Assembly (NCBI RefSeq): GCF_002796985.1
Contig: NZ_PEKX01000022.1
Location: 62,001 to 126,000, forward strand
Source of the DNA: Pseudomonas sp.
Lineage (GTDB): Bacteria; Pseudomonadota; Gammaproteobacteria; Pseudomonadales; Pseudomonadaceae
Direction of reading: 5' to 3'
Length of the DNA: 64,000 nt
Shown: piece by piece, positions 7,768 through 17,700 of the stretch
Position numbering within the stretch: the stretch's first letter is position 1
How the letters are laid out: every line of letters starts with the position of its first letter
The notes under the pieces: generated by a model
What the model saw: the letters and a program-made list of their open reading frames with translations, nothing else
Databases searched by the model: none
What the model was told of the DNA's origin: nothing
Program-made: the position numbers and the translations under genes

Positions 7768-8946
7768 ATGCAGACCACGCTGGAAAACCCCGGCGTCGCC
7801 GACTGGCGCACCTACCGGCTGACCGCCGAACTGGCCAGCCTGCGGCCGCTGGAGAACCGCCTCGAAGTGCTCTGGGCCGACGGCCGCGTCAGCCCCTTCC
7901 ACCATCAATGGCTGCGCGACAATTGCCCCTGCAACGAGTGCGTCTACAGCGTCACCCGCGAACAGGTGCTGGAAATCATCGACGTCCCCGCGAACCTCGC
8001 CCCGGCCCGCGCCAGCCTCGACCAGGGCCAGCTGTGCATCGACTGGCAGGACGGCCACCGCAGCCGCTTCGACCCCGGCTGGCTGCGTGCCCACGCCTAT
8101 GACGACGAGTCCCGCGCCGAACGCCTGGCCGCGCACCAGACCACCCGCGTCTGGCGCCGTGACTTCGAGGTGCCGGTGTTCCAGCACGACCAACTGATGG
8201 ACGACGACTCCGCGCTGCTGGAATGGATGCTCGCCCTGCGCGACCTCGGCCTCAGCCGCGTGGACGGCGTGCCCACCGCGCCTGGCTCTCTGCAGCGCAT
8301 CGCCCAGCGCATTGCCTTCATCCGCGAGACCAATTTCGGCGTACTGTTCGACGTGAAGTCCAAGGCCGAGGCCGCCGACAGCAACGCCTACACCGCCTTC
8401 AACCTGCCGCTGCATACCGACCTGCCGACCCGCGAGCTGCAACCGGGGCTGCAATTCCTGCATTGCCTGGTGAACAACGCCGATGGCGGCGACAGCGTGT
8501 TCGTCGACGGCTTCGCCATCGCCCAGGCGCTGCGCGACGAAGCGCCGGAAGACTTCCGCACGCTCTGCGAGATGCCCATTGAATTCCGCAACAAGGACCG
8601 CCGCAGCGACTACCACTGCCTGGCGCCGGTGATCGCCCTGGACGCGCGGGGCGAGATCAGTGAAATCCGCATCGCCAACTTCCTGCGCGGCCCCTTCGAT
8701 GCGCCGGCCGAGCGCATGGACGCGCTGTACCACGCCTGGCGCGCCTTCCTCACGCTCACCCGTGATCCGCGCTTCCGCCTGCAACAGAAGCTGCGCGCCG
8801 GGCAGATGTGGAGCTTCGACAACCGCCGCACCCTGCACGCCCGCACCGCTTTCGATCCGGCCAGCGGCGAACGCCACCTGCAGGGCTGCTACATCGACCG
8901 TGACGAACTGCTGTCGCGCATCCTGGTGTTGCAGCGCGGTCGCTGA
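7768..8946 (+). CDS. Gamma-butyrobetaine dioxygenase (TauD/BBOX family)
   Basis: A 392-residue 2-oxoglutarate/Fe(II) oxygenase that hydroxylates gamma-butyrobetaine to L-carnitine. The N-terminal domain has the zinc site typical of BBOX enzymes (HHQWLRDNCPCNECVYS, residues about 47-65). The catalytic domain shows the iron HxD in LPLHTDLPTRE, the distal histidine in NRRTLHARTAF and the following arginine region GERHLQGCYIDRDEL that helps hold 2-oxoglutarate. A GAGGAG ribosome site lies 8 bp before the ATG and the gene follows hocS by 10 bp, so it is likely the last gene of the carnitine operon. Confidence 0.9.
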   Translation: MQTTLENPGVADWRTYRLTAELASLRPLENRLEVLWADGRVSPFHHQWLRDNCPCNECVYSVTREQVLEIIDVPANLAPARASLDQGQLCIDWQDGHRSRFDPGWLRAHAYDDESRAERLAAHQTTRVWRRDFEVPVFQHDQLMDDDSALLEWMLALRDLGLSRVDGVPTAPGSLQRIAQRIAFIRETNFGVLFDVKSKAEAADSNAYTAFNLPLHTDLPTRELQPGLQFLHCLVNNADGGDSVFVDGFAIAQALRDEAPEDFRTLCEMPIEFRNKDRRSDYHCLAPVIALDARGEISEIRIANFLRGPFDAPAERMDALYHAWRAFLTLTRDPRFRLQQKLRAGQMWSFDNRRTLHARTAFDPASGERHLQGCYIDRDELLSRILVLQRGR

Positions 8947-9022
8947 TGTTCCCGGCTCGCGCCGAACGCTGTAGGAGATTCTATGTCTCCCCCAGCGCCG
9001 GTCTCGCCGACGGACCTCCAAC

Positions 9023-9105
9023 GTAGGATGGGTGGAGCGAAGCGATACCCATGCGGATCGCCGCGCGGTAATCGATGGGTATCGCTTCGCTCCACGCCAT
9101 CCTAC
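9023..9105. repeat. REP family C
   Basis: GTAGGATGGGTGGAGCGAAG ... CCACGCCATCCTAC; a close match to the copy at 1094-1174. Confidence 0.8.
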
Positions 9106-9214
9106 GACGTGTTCCTCCTGACGCTTCTGTGAAAGGAATCAAACGCCTGGATCGCCTCCAGCTCATGCGCCCTACGGTCTACGAAAGAACCCATAGGCGC
9201 AGACCTGCCGACCT

Positions 9215-9305
9215 GTAGGAGCGAGCTTGCTCGCGAACCGCCCAGCAGTGGCGTCGCCGGGTAACCCGTTCGCGAGCAATAACGAGGGCGCCCCCTCGCT
9301 CCTAC
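9215..9305. repeat. REP family A pair, right arm a variant
   Basis: Left unit 9215-9238 is standard. The right unit 9268-9305 carries the GCGCCCCCTCG insertion seen at 1972-2008 and 55984-56021. Confidence 0.75.
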
Positions 9306-9326
9306 AAACAGCACGTTCATCCGGGC

Positions 9327-9365
9327 AAAAAAAATCCCCTGCGGCGCCCGACGCGCGGCAGGGGA
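9327..9365 (-). terminator. Rho-independent terminator reading leftward
   Basis: On the minus strand, CCCCTGC and GCAGGGG pair around an inner GCGC/GCGC stem and are followed by A and eight T residues. No minus-strand protein gene lies to its right, so it may end a small RNA. Confidence 0.65.
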
Positions 9366-9588
9366 CAAATCGAGCCAACTCGGGCTCTTTCGTCTGCGGG
9401 GCCCCACAGCTGGCGCCGGTGCCGGCCGCAGGGTATGCAGCCAGTCTGCTCGCCGCGCCGTCGCCTCGGTTAGTCGAAAACGACCTGCGCTTGCCCGCCG
9501 CGGACATTCCGTCGGGCAGGTGCTTGCCGTGCCTTGCCAGGCTTACCAGAATCGATGCAGACCCCCGCCGCTCCCAAGGAGAACCGCG

Positions 9589-9837
9589 ATGATGCACGCC
9601 GACCTGATCGACCAGGACGATTTCCGCGAACGCCTGCAGGCGCTAGGCTTCGCCGTGCCGCCGGACGCCACTGCCGAACAGGCGTGCGAATACGCCGTCC
9701 GTGGCCTGACCCCAGAGCGTTCGCTGGCGCTGCGCCGGCTCGTGGAAAGCATGCTCGCCGGCAACGCCACCCTGCTGCCCGCCGTGCGCGAGGCCATCTC
9801 CCGGCAGTTGCTGCCGGCGTTGGTGCCCAAAGTGTGA
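9589..9837 (+). CDS. Small hypothetical protein
   Basis: An 82-residue acidic, leucine-rich protein (MMHADLIDQDDFRERLQALGF ... ISRQLLPALVPKV) with an AAGGAG site 6 bp before the first of two adjacent ATGs. No signal peptide, transmembrane segment or familiar motif is visible; predicted to be mostly helical. It precedes cdiB by 167 bp on the same strand. I do not recognise the family, and nothing in the sequence ties it to CDI except its location. Confidence 0.6.
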   Translation: MMHADLIDQDDFRERLQALGFAVPPDATAEQACEYAVRGLTPERSLALRRLVESMLAGNATLLPAVREAISRQLLPALVPKV

Positions 9838-10004
9838 CAATCGGGCACACAGTCACATGTTATTTATGCGCTGCATCTCCCAGAAATTGGGAAATGGCTT
9901 ACAGCTCGTCGAGGTGGTGGCCTAAGGGCATCATGTATCAAATATGATCCAATCCGTTTTTTCGGATGCACTGGCCGCTTGGCCTGATGACAGGGATCAT
10001 AAGG
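9838..10004. promoter_or_regulatory. Probable cdiBA promoter region
   Basis: AT-richer than its surroundings. It holds TCCCA-N5-TGGGA (about 9879-9893) and ATCAT...ATGAT (about 9931-9949), with a TATGAT that could act as a -10 box near 9944. The promoter call is weak. Confidence 0.3.
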
Positions 10005-11705
10005 ATGCATGCTCTCTACCGTGGCTGGGTGCCCCTCCTGGCATTCTGCTGTGCCTCGGCAAGCTTTGCCGCGCCACTCCCCTCGCCGGGTGACAACGAC
10101 CTTCAGCGCCAGCGCCAGGAACAATTGCTGCGCGAACAGCGCCAGCGCCTGGAAGAGCTCCAGCAGCTCCCCGGCAAGGCGCCGACCGAAGCACCGTCGA
10201 CCACCGCGCCGGACACCCGTTGCTTTGCCATTCGCACCATCACCCTCGAAGGCGCCGAGCACCTCGACGTGCGCTCGCGTGAAGCGCTGCTGGCGCCGTA
10301 TCGGGACAAATGCCTGGGGGTCAATCAGCTCAACGAGCTGCTCAAGGGCATCACCGACCACTACCTGTCGCGCGGTTTCGTCACCACCCGCGCCTACCTG
10401 CCGCAGCAGGACCTCTCCAGCGGCGAGCTGAAGATCATCGTGGTCGAAGGCCGTTTCGAGGGTTTCGAGCAGTCGGAGCTGGCCAGCGAGCGCGAGCTGG
10501 CGATGACCTTCCCCGGCGTCACCGGCGAAGTCCTCAACCTGCGTGACCTGGAACAGCTGGTCGACCAGATCAACCGCCTGCCTTCGCGCCAGGCGCAGAT
10601 GGAACTGGTGCCGGGCAAGGAAGTGGGCGGCAGCCGCGTGCAGCTCAAGGGCGAGCGCAGCAAGCCCTGGCGCGTCTCCGCCAGCCGCGACAACAACGGC
10701 GACTCGACTTCCGGCGAACAGCAGGCCGGCGTCGGCCTGGACTGGGACAGCCCGCTGGGCCTGGCCGACCAGTTCGGCCTGCGCTACGGCGAGGACGCGG
10801 TCAGCGACCACTGGAAGCACTCCGACAACCAGAGCCTGTGGTATAGCGTCCCCTACGGTTGGTGGACCTTCAACTACAGCTACAGCCGCAACTACTACCG
10901 CACCCGCAACGAAGACGCCGGCTTTGCCTTCAAGTACGACGGCGACAACGAGACCCACCAACTGGGTGCCGAGCGCGTGCTGCACCGCGACGACGTGAGC
11001 AAGACCGGGGTGAACTTCGGCCTCAGCCACCAGCGCACGCGCAACTACATCGACGACACCCTGCTCGACGTCTCCAGCACCCACCTCAGCGAATTCAACC
11101 TGGGCTTCAACCATGGCCGGCGCATCGGCAGCGCCTTCGTCAACGCCGACATCGGCTGGCAGCGCGGCATCGGCGCCTTCGGCGCGCAGGATGACGAGCA
11201 TGGCGCCCCGCATGGCAGCCCCACCGCCCGCTACAACAAATACAGCCTGACCCTGAGCTACCTGCAGCCGTTCACGCTGTGGGAGCAAGCCTTCAGCTTC
11301 GAAAGCCTCGCCACCGGCCAGCACAGCGAAGACGTGCTCTACAGCCCGCAGCGCATCAGCCTGGGCGGCCTCAGCTCGATCCGCGGCTTCAAGGACCAGA
11401 CCCTCTCCGGCGACTCCGGCTACTACTGGCGCAACCAACTGCGCTGGCGCCGCGCCGTGACCTGGGAACCGCTGCTGCCCTGGGTGCAGGAGTACGGCGT
11501 GGCCTACGCCTACGACTTCGGTGCCATCGAGCACAACCGCTACAACCCGGGCCTCTCCGGACGCATGAGCGGCCACGGCCTGGAGTTCAGTGCGCGCGGG
11601 CAGTACGCCGCCGCCTCCGTGACCCTGGCGCGCTCGCTGGAGCGCCCCGACCTCATCGAGCGACGCGAGCACCCGGTGTACTTCCGCGTCGACCTCTTCT
11701 TCTGA
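10005..11705 (+). CDS. cdiB: CdiB, outer-membrane TpsB transporter of two-partner secretion
   Basis: A 566-residue ShlB/FhaC-family protein. The ATG at 10005 follows AGGGATCATAAGG and gives a clean signal peptide (MHALYRGWVPLLAFCCASASFA). A Gln/Arg-rich helix (residues about 36-60, RQEQLLREQRQRLEELQ) is the plug helix. Two POTRA domains follow (CFAIRTITLEGAEHLD; GVNQLNELLKGITDHYLSRGFVTTRAYLP), then the 16-strand barrel. SSIRGFKDQ is the conserved L6-loop RGF motif that sits in the pore. It exports CdiA, encoded 46 bp downstream. Confidence 0.93.
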   Translation: MHALYRGWVPLLAFCCASASFAAPLPSPGDNDLQRQRQEQLLREQRQRLEELQQLPGKAPTEAPSTTAPDTRCFAIRTITLEGAEHLDVRSREALLAPYRDKCLGVNQLNELLKGITDHYLSRGFVTTRAYLPQQDLSSGELKIIVVEGRFEGFEQSELASERELAMTFPGVTGEVLNLRDLEQLVDQINRLPSRQAQMELVPGKEVGGSRVQLKGERSKPWRVSASRDNNGDSTSGEQQAGVGLDWDSPLGLADQFGLRYGEDAVSDHWKHSDNQSLWYSVPYGWWTFNYSYSRNYYRTRNEDAGFAFKYDGDNETHQLGAERVLHRDDVSKTGVNFGLSHQRTRNYIDDTLLDVSSTHLSEFNLGFNHGRRIGSAFVNADIGWQRGIGAFGAQDDEHGAPHGSPTARYNKYSLTLSYLQPFTLWEQAFSFESLATGQHSEDVLYSPQRISLGGLSSIRGFKDQTLSGDSGYYWRNQLRWRRAVTWEPLLPWVQEYGVAYAYDFGAIEHNRYNPGLSGRMSGHGLEFSARGQYAAASVTLARSLERPDLIERREHPVYFRVDLFF

Positions 11706-11751
11706 CCGATTCGCTCTTTAGCTAGTAGCCAGTACTTGGGGAGATTCCCAC

Positions 11752-14700
11752 ATGGACGTCCGCCACCCGTTGTTCCAGGCCATCGCCAGCGTGCTTGCCG
11801 GCATCCTGATCCTCAACCCCATCGTCGCGGCGGCTGCCGAGTTGGCGGTGGACACGGCAGCCGGTGGCAACACGCACCTGGGCGCGGCGGGCAATGGTGT
11901 GCCCGTGGTGAACATCGCCACGCCCAACGGCGCGGGTCTCTCCCACAACAAGTTCAGCGACTACAACGTCGGGCAGAACGGCCTGATCCTCAACAACGCC
12001 ACCGGCAAGACCCAGTCCACCCAGCTGGGCGGGATCATCGTCGGCAACCCGAACCTCAAGGGTGGCGCGGCCAACAAGATCCTCAACGAAGTCACCGGGG
12101 CCAACCCCTCGCAACTGCGCGGCTATACCGAAGTGGCCGGGCAGGCCGCCCACGTCATCGTCGCCAACCCCCACGGAATCACCTGCAACGGTTGCGGTTT
12201 CATCAATACCCCGCGCGCCACCCTGACCACCGGCAAGCCGCTGATGGATGGCGAGCGCCTGCGTGGCTACGACGTCGACGGCGGCGAGATCAGCGTCGAA
12301 GGCGCCGGCCTGAATGCCAGCAACCTCGACCAGTTCGAGCTGATCACCCGCAGCGCCAAGCTCAACGCCGACCTCTACGCGCAGCAACTCGCCGTGGTGA
12401 CCGGCCGCAACCAGGTGGACGCCGAGACGCTCGCCGCCACCGCCAAGCCCGACAACGGCAGCGCCAAGCCGCAACTGGCCATCGACAGTTCCGCGCTGGG
12501 CGGCATGTACGCCGGCGCGATCCGCCTGGTGGGCACCGAGCAGGGCGTGGGCGTGAAGCTGGCCGGCAACATGGCCGCCAGCGCCGGCGACATCCAGATC
12601 GACGCCAACGGCCAGTTGACCCTGGCCCGCACCAGCGCAGCCGGCAACCTGCGCGCCAAGGCCAGCGACATTGCGCTCACCGGCCCGGCCTACGCCGGCA
12701 GCGTCGCCGAGCTGAACGCCAGCGGCCAACTGAGCAACAGCCAGAGCCTCGCCGCTGGCCAGCGTGTCGCGCTCACTGCCGCGCAGGTCAGCAACAGCGG
12801 CGTCGTCGAAGCCGGGGTCAACCCGGACAACAGCCGCAATGCCCAGGGCGACGTGGCGATCACCGCGCAGAACCTGCGCAACAGCGGCAGCGTGGTCGCC
12901 AGCCGCCACCTGGATGCCAACGCCAGCGGCAGCCTGGACAACCAGGGCGGCACGCTCAAGGGCACCACCACCCGCGTCAGCGCCGCCAGCCTGGACAACC
13001 GCCAGGGCCGTCTGCTCGCCAGCGACCAGCTGAACCTCAGCGCCGCGCGCCTGGACAACCGCAGCGGCCAGGCCTTCGCCAACCGGCTGCAAGTCAGCGG
13101 CGGCGCGCTGGACAACCGCCTGGGCCTGTTCTCCGCCGAGCAGTCGCTGGACTTCACCCTCGACAGCCTCGACAACAGCGGCAAGGGCACCCTGGTCAGC
13201 AACGGCACCCTGCAGGCCCGCGTCCAGCACAAGCTCGACAACCAGGCCGATGGCCTGCTCTCGGCCAAGGGCGCGCTCGGCGTGCAGGCCGGCAACCTCG
13301 AAAACCGTGGCGGGCTGGTGGTCGGCGATGCCGGCGTGACCCTTTCCGGGGCCAGCCTGAACAACAGCGCGCTGGGCGTGATCAGCAGCCTGGGCGACCT
13401 GAAGATCGACGTCGGCCAGCTGGACAACAGCCAGGGCGGCGCCCTCGACAGCGGCGCGACGCTGCGCCTGAACGCCAGCCAGGTGAACAACGCCCAGGGC
13501 AGCGTGAATGCCAAGGGCGACCTGCAGGCCAAGGCCGACAGCTTCAGCCAGCAGGGCGGCGAACTGCTCGCCCAGGGTGCGCTAAACCTCGAAGTCGGGC
13601 AGCTCGACAACCGCAACGGCGGCCTGGTCGCCGCCAACAACGGCGTCAGCGTCAAAGGCATCGATCTGCTCAACCAGGGCGGCGAAATCTCCAGCCGTGC
13701 CAAGGTCGCTGTGCAGGCTGCCAGCCTCGACAACGGCGCCGGCAAGGTGATCGGCGACGCCGGCCTCGACCTGCAGGTGCAGCGCATCGCCAACCGCGCC
13801 GGCACCCTGGCCGGCCGTGATGGCCTGAGCATCGCCGGGCAGAGCCTGGACAATAGCCAGGGTGGCCGGGTGAACAGCCAGAACAGCGTCTGGCTTCAAC
13901 TGGCCGGTGCGCTGGACAACAGCGGCAACGGCGCGCTGCTCAGCCAGGGCAGCCTGACCCTCAACGCCGGCAGCCTCGACAACCGTGGGGGCGCGGTCTC
14001 CAGCGCCGGCCTGTTGTTCGCCCGCCTCGCCGGCGCCCTCGACAACCGCGGCGGCAAGCTGCTCAGCGACAGCAGCATCGACCTCGCCGGCGCTGACCTG
14101 AACAACGCCGGTGGCATCCTCAGCGCCGCCGGCGATATCCGCCTGCAAGGCGCGAAGCTCGACAACAGCCAGAAGGGCCGTATCGTCACCGACGCTGCCA
14201 TCCACCTCGCCACCGCCCAACTGGACAACAGCCAGGGCGGCAGCCTGTCCGCGCGCGGCGTCATCGACGGTCGCATCGCTGGCCTCGACCAGCACGGCGG
14301 CGGCCAGTTGATCGGCCAGGGCGGTGTCGACCTCGACTTCCAGGGCGGCGCCCTGAACAACGCTGGCGGCCTGCTCGGCAGCCCCGGCCAACTGGTGCTG
14401 CGCAACGTGGCCAGCCTCGACAACCGGGGCGGTGAGATTTCCAGCGACCGCGCCTTCGCCCTCACCACCGGCACTCTGCTCAACCAGGGCGGCAAGATCC
14501 TCTCCGGCGACCGCCTGACCCTCACCAGCGGCGCACTGAACAACAGCAACGCCGGGGTGCTCTCCGGCAGCAACGGCCTCAGCGTCAGCGCCGCCAGCCT
14601 CGACAACAGCCAGGGCGGCACCCTCGCCAGCCGCAGTGACCTGCTCGTTCGCAGCCAGAGCGCGCTGGACAACCACGGCGACGGCGCACTGGTCGCCAGC

Positions 14701-17700
14701 GGCAAGCTCGATGTCGGCAGCGCCAGCCTGAACAACCAGGGTGGCCTGCTGTCCGCCACCGGCGACCTGCTGCTGGTCACCGGCACCACCGACAACCGCG
14801 ACGGCCGCCTGCTCGCCCAGGGCCGCCTCGACGCCACCACCGCCGACCTCGACAACCGCGACGGCGTGATCAGCGGCGCGCAAGACCTTGACCTTGGCGC
14901 CGGCAACGTCCTCAACGGCGCCAGCGCCGCCGGCAAACCCGGTGGCCTGATCACCAGCCAGGGCGCACTGACCCTGCGCGGCGGCAAGCTCGAATCCACC
15001 AACGGCGGGGAAATCTCCGCCAAGGGCGACCTGCACCTGATCGTCGCCCAACTGATCCAGCAGCAGGCCGCGCTGATCGGCGAAGGCAAGCTCACCCTCG
15101 ACCTGGGTAACGGCGCCCAGCGCGGCGACTTCGACAACCGTGGCGGCCTGCTCAGCGCCACTGGCGCCCTGCGGATCAACGGCCTGGGCAACCTCGACAA
15201 CCGTGGCGGGGAAATCTCCGCCAGCCTGGGCTTCGCCCTCACTGCCAGCGGCCAGCTCGACAACGGCGACGGCGGCCGGATCATCAGCGCCGGCCAGCTC
15301 GAACTGAACGCCGGCGCCCTGCGCAACGCCAGCCAGGGCCTGCTCTCCGGCTGGCAAGGCCTGGTGGTCAACGCCGCCAGCCTGGACAACAGCGCCAGCG
15401 GTACGCTCTCCAGCCGCGATGGCGCGCTGACCCTGACGGTCAGCGGCGTACTCGACAACCACGGTGCTGGCGCGCTGGTCAGCAAGGGCAACCTCGGCCT
15501 CGGTGCCGGTAGCCTGAACAACGCCGGTGGCATCGTTTCCACCCAGGGCGGGCTCGGCCTGACCGTGGGCGGCGATGTGGACAACAGCAACGGCGGCCTG
15601 CTCAGTGCCCAGGGCGGCCTGACCGGCAGCGCCAAGGCTGTGGATAACCGTGCCGGGCAGATCAGCGCGGCCAGCGTCGACTACGACGCCAGCCGCCTCG
15701 ACAACAGCGGCGGCAGCCTGGTCAGCCAGGGCGCGCTGCGCCTGGGCCTGCTCGGCGCGCTGCTGAACAACGGCGCCGGCTCGAAGATCGCCAGCGGCGG
15801 CCCGCTCAACCTGAGCGTCGGCAGCCTGGAAAACCGTGGCGGCCAGCTCGCCAGCCAGGGGCTGCTCAAGGTCCTCGCCGGGCGCTTCGACAACAGCGTC
15901 GGCGGCACCGTGGCCGCGCAGGACGACCTGACCCTGCAACTCACCGCCGAGCTGCTCAACGGCCAGGATGGCATGGTCTTCAGCAAGGCCGGCCAGCTCA
16001 ACCTCAGCGCCGCCAGCATCGCCAACGGCGGCGGCACCCTGCAGGGCCAGGGCGACACCACCCTCAAGACAACCGGCGCCCTCAGCAACCAGAACGGCCG
16101 CATCATCAGCCAGACCGGCCAGCTCGACCTGGGCAGCGGTAGCCTTGACAACAGCGGCGGCGTCATCAACGCCGCCAACGGCAACCTCAAGCTGGTCACC
16201 GGCACCTTCAGCAACAACGCCGGCATCACCCAGGCCAAGGCCCTCGACCTCACCGCCACCGGCGGCATCGACAACCGCGCCGGCCACCTCTCGGCGGTCA
16301 GCGGCGACAACCGCATCAGCACCACCGACCTGAACAACCAGGGCGGCGGCCTCTACGCCGGCAGCCTGCTCTACCTGCGCGGCAACCAGCTGCTCAATGG
16401 CGGCGACCAGGCGGCCCAGGGCGGCAAGATCGGCGCCGGCCACATCGACGCCAGCCTGAACGGCGCGCTGAACAACCAGTTCGGCCTGATCGAAAGCAGC
16501 GGCAACCTGACCCTCGGTGCGGCCAGCATCAACAACGTGGTCGGCGCCATTCGCGCACTCGGCCAGACGCCCGTCAGCCTGCTGCGCGCAGCCAGCCCCA
16601 GCCAGATGAAGATCGTCAGCGGCGGCCTGCTCAACAACAACCTCGGCCGCATCGAAGGCGCCACCCAGGACCTGATCCTGCAGACCGGCGCCCTGCAGAA
16701 CGGCGGCGGCAACGTGCTGCACGTCGGCACCGGCACCTTCGGCGTCGACCTCGGCCAGGCCGGCCTTGCCGGCGGCAACTTCACCTCCAACGGCAGCCTC
16801 ACCTACCAGGCCGCCAGTTGGACCAACAACGCCATCATCCAGGCGCGCAACCTGAACCTGGATATCGGCCAGCTCGACCAGGGGCAGTACGGCCAGCTGC
16901 TGGCCGCACAGAGCCTTATTGGCCGGGGCGGCAACTGGGCCAACGACGGCCTGATCGCCAGCGATGGCAGCCTCGACATCCAGCTGGGCGGCACCTACAG
17001 CGGTGCGGGGCGCACCACCAGCGTCGGCAGCTTCAACCTCGGCGCCGACGTGATCGACCTGACCGGCAGCCTTGCCGGCGGCCAGGGCGTTACCCTGAAC
17101 GCCAACACCCTGAACAACCGTGGCCGCATCACCGCCGGTGGCAACCTTAGCGCCAGCGCCGGCACCCTCAACAACTACGGCACCCTCGGCGGCGCCAGTG
17201 ATGTGCGCCTCAGCGCCTGGAACCTGCGCAACGACGGCGAAGCGAATGGCGCGCTGATCTTCAGCGGCGGCGATATGCAGCTGCGCGCGCAGAACTTCAC
17301 CAACCGCTTCGCCAACGTCTACAGCCTCGGCGGCCTCGATTTCGCCGCCGACGATAACGGCGGCCGCGCCGCCAGCCTGGACAATCTCTCCGCCACCATC
17401 GAGAGCCAGGGCGACATGCGCCTGAACGTCGGCGCGCTGAACAATGAGCGTGTGGTTCTGGTGGTCAACAACGCCGGCAAGTACACCGCACAGATCGTTG
17501 AGGTGAACTGCTACAAGTACCTCAACGACAGCATCGCTGACTGTTCCGGCAAGCGGAATGGCGTCTGGGAAATCACCGAGCGCGACAAGCTCGAAGTACT
17601 CAGTTCCACTGCCGCCTCCTCTATCAGCGCTGGCGGCAACCTCAACCTGCTGGGCGACTCTATCAACAATGCCAGCAGCATCATCAGCGCTGGGCAGAAT

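Larger units (their letters stand above)
8947..9588. other. Gap with family C and A repeats and a minus-strand terminator
   Basis: About 640 bases. It holds a family C repeat (9023-9105), a family A pair (9215-9305) and a strong minus-strand terminator (9327-9365). From 9366 to 9588 I see no gene on either strand that has a ribosome site. Confidence 0.6.

Noticed and set aside
9857..9925. 22-residue ORF upstream of cdiB as a possible leader peptide
   Set aside because: No ribosome site, no codon pattern pointing to a metabolite, and no overlap with the cdiB start.
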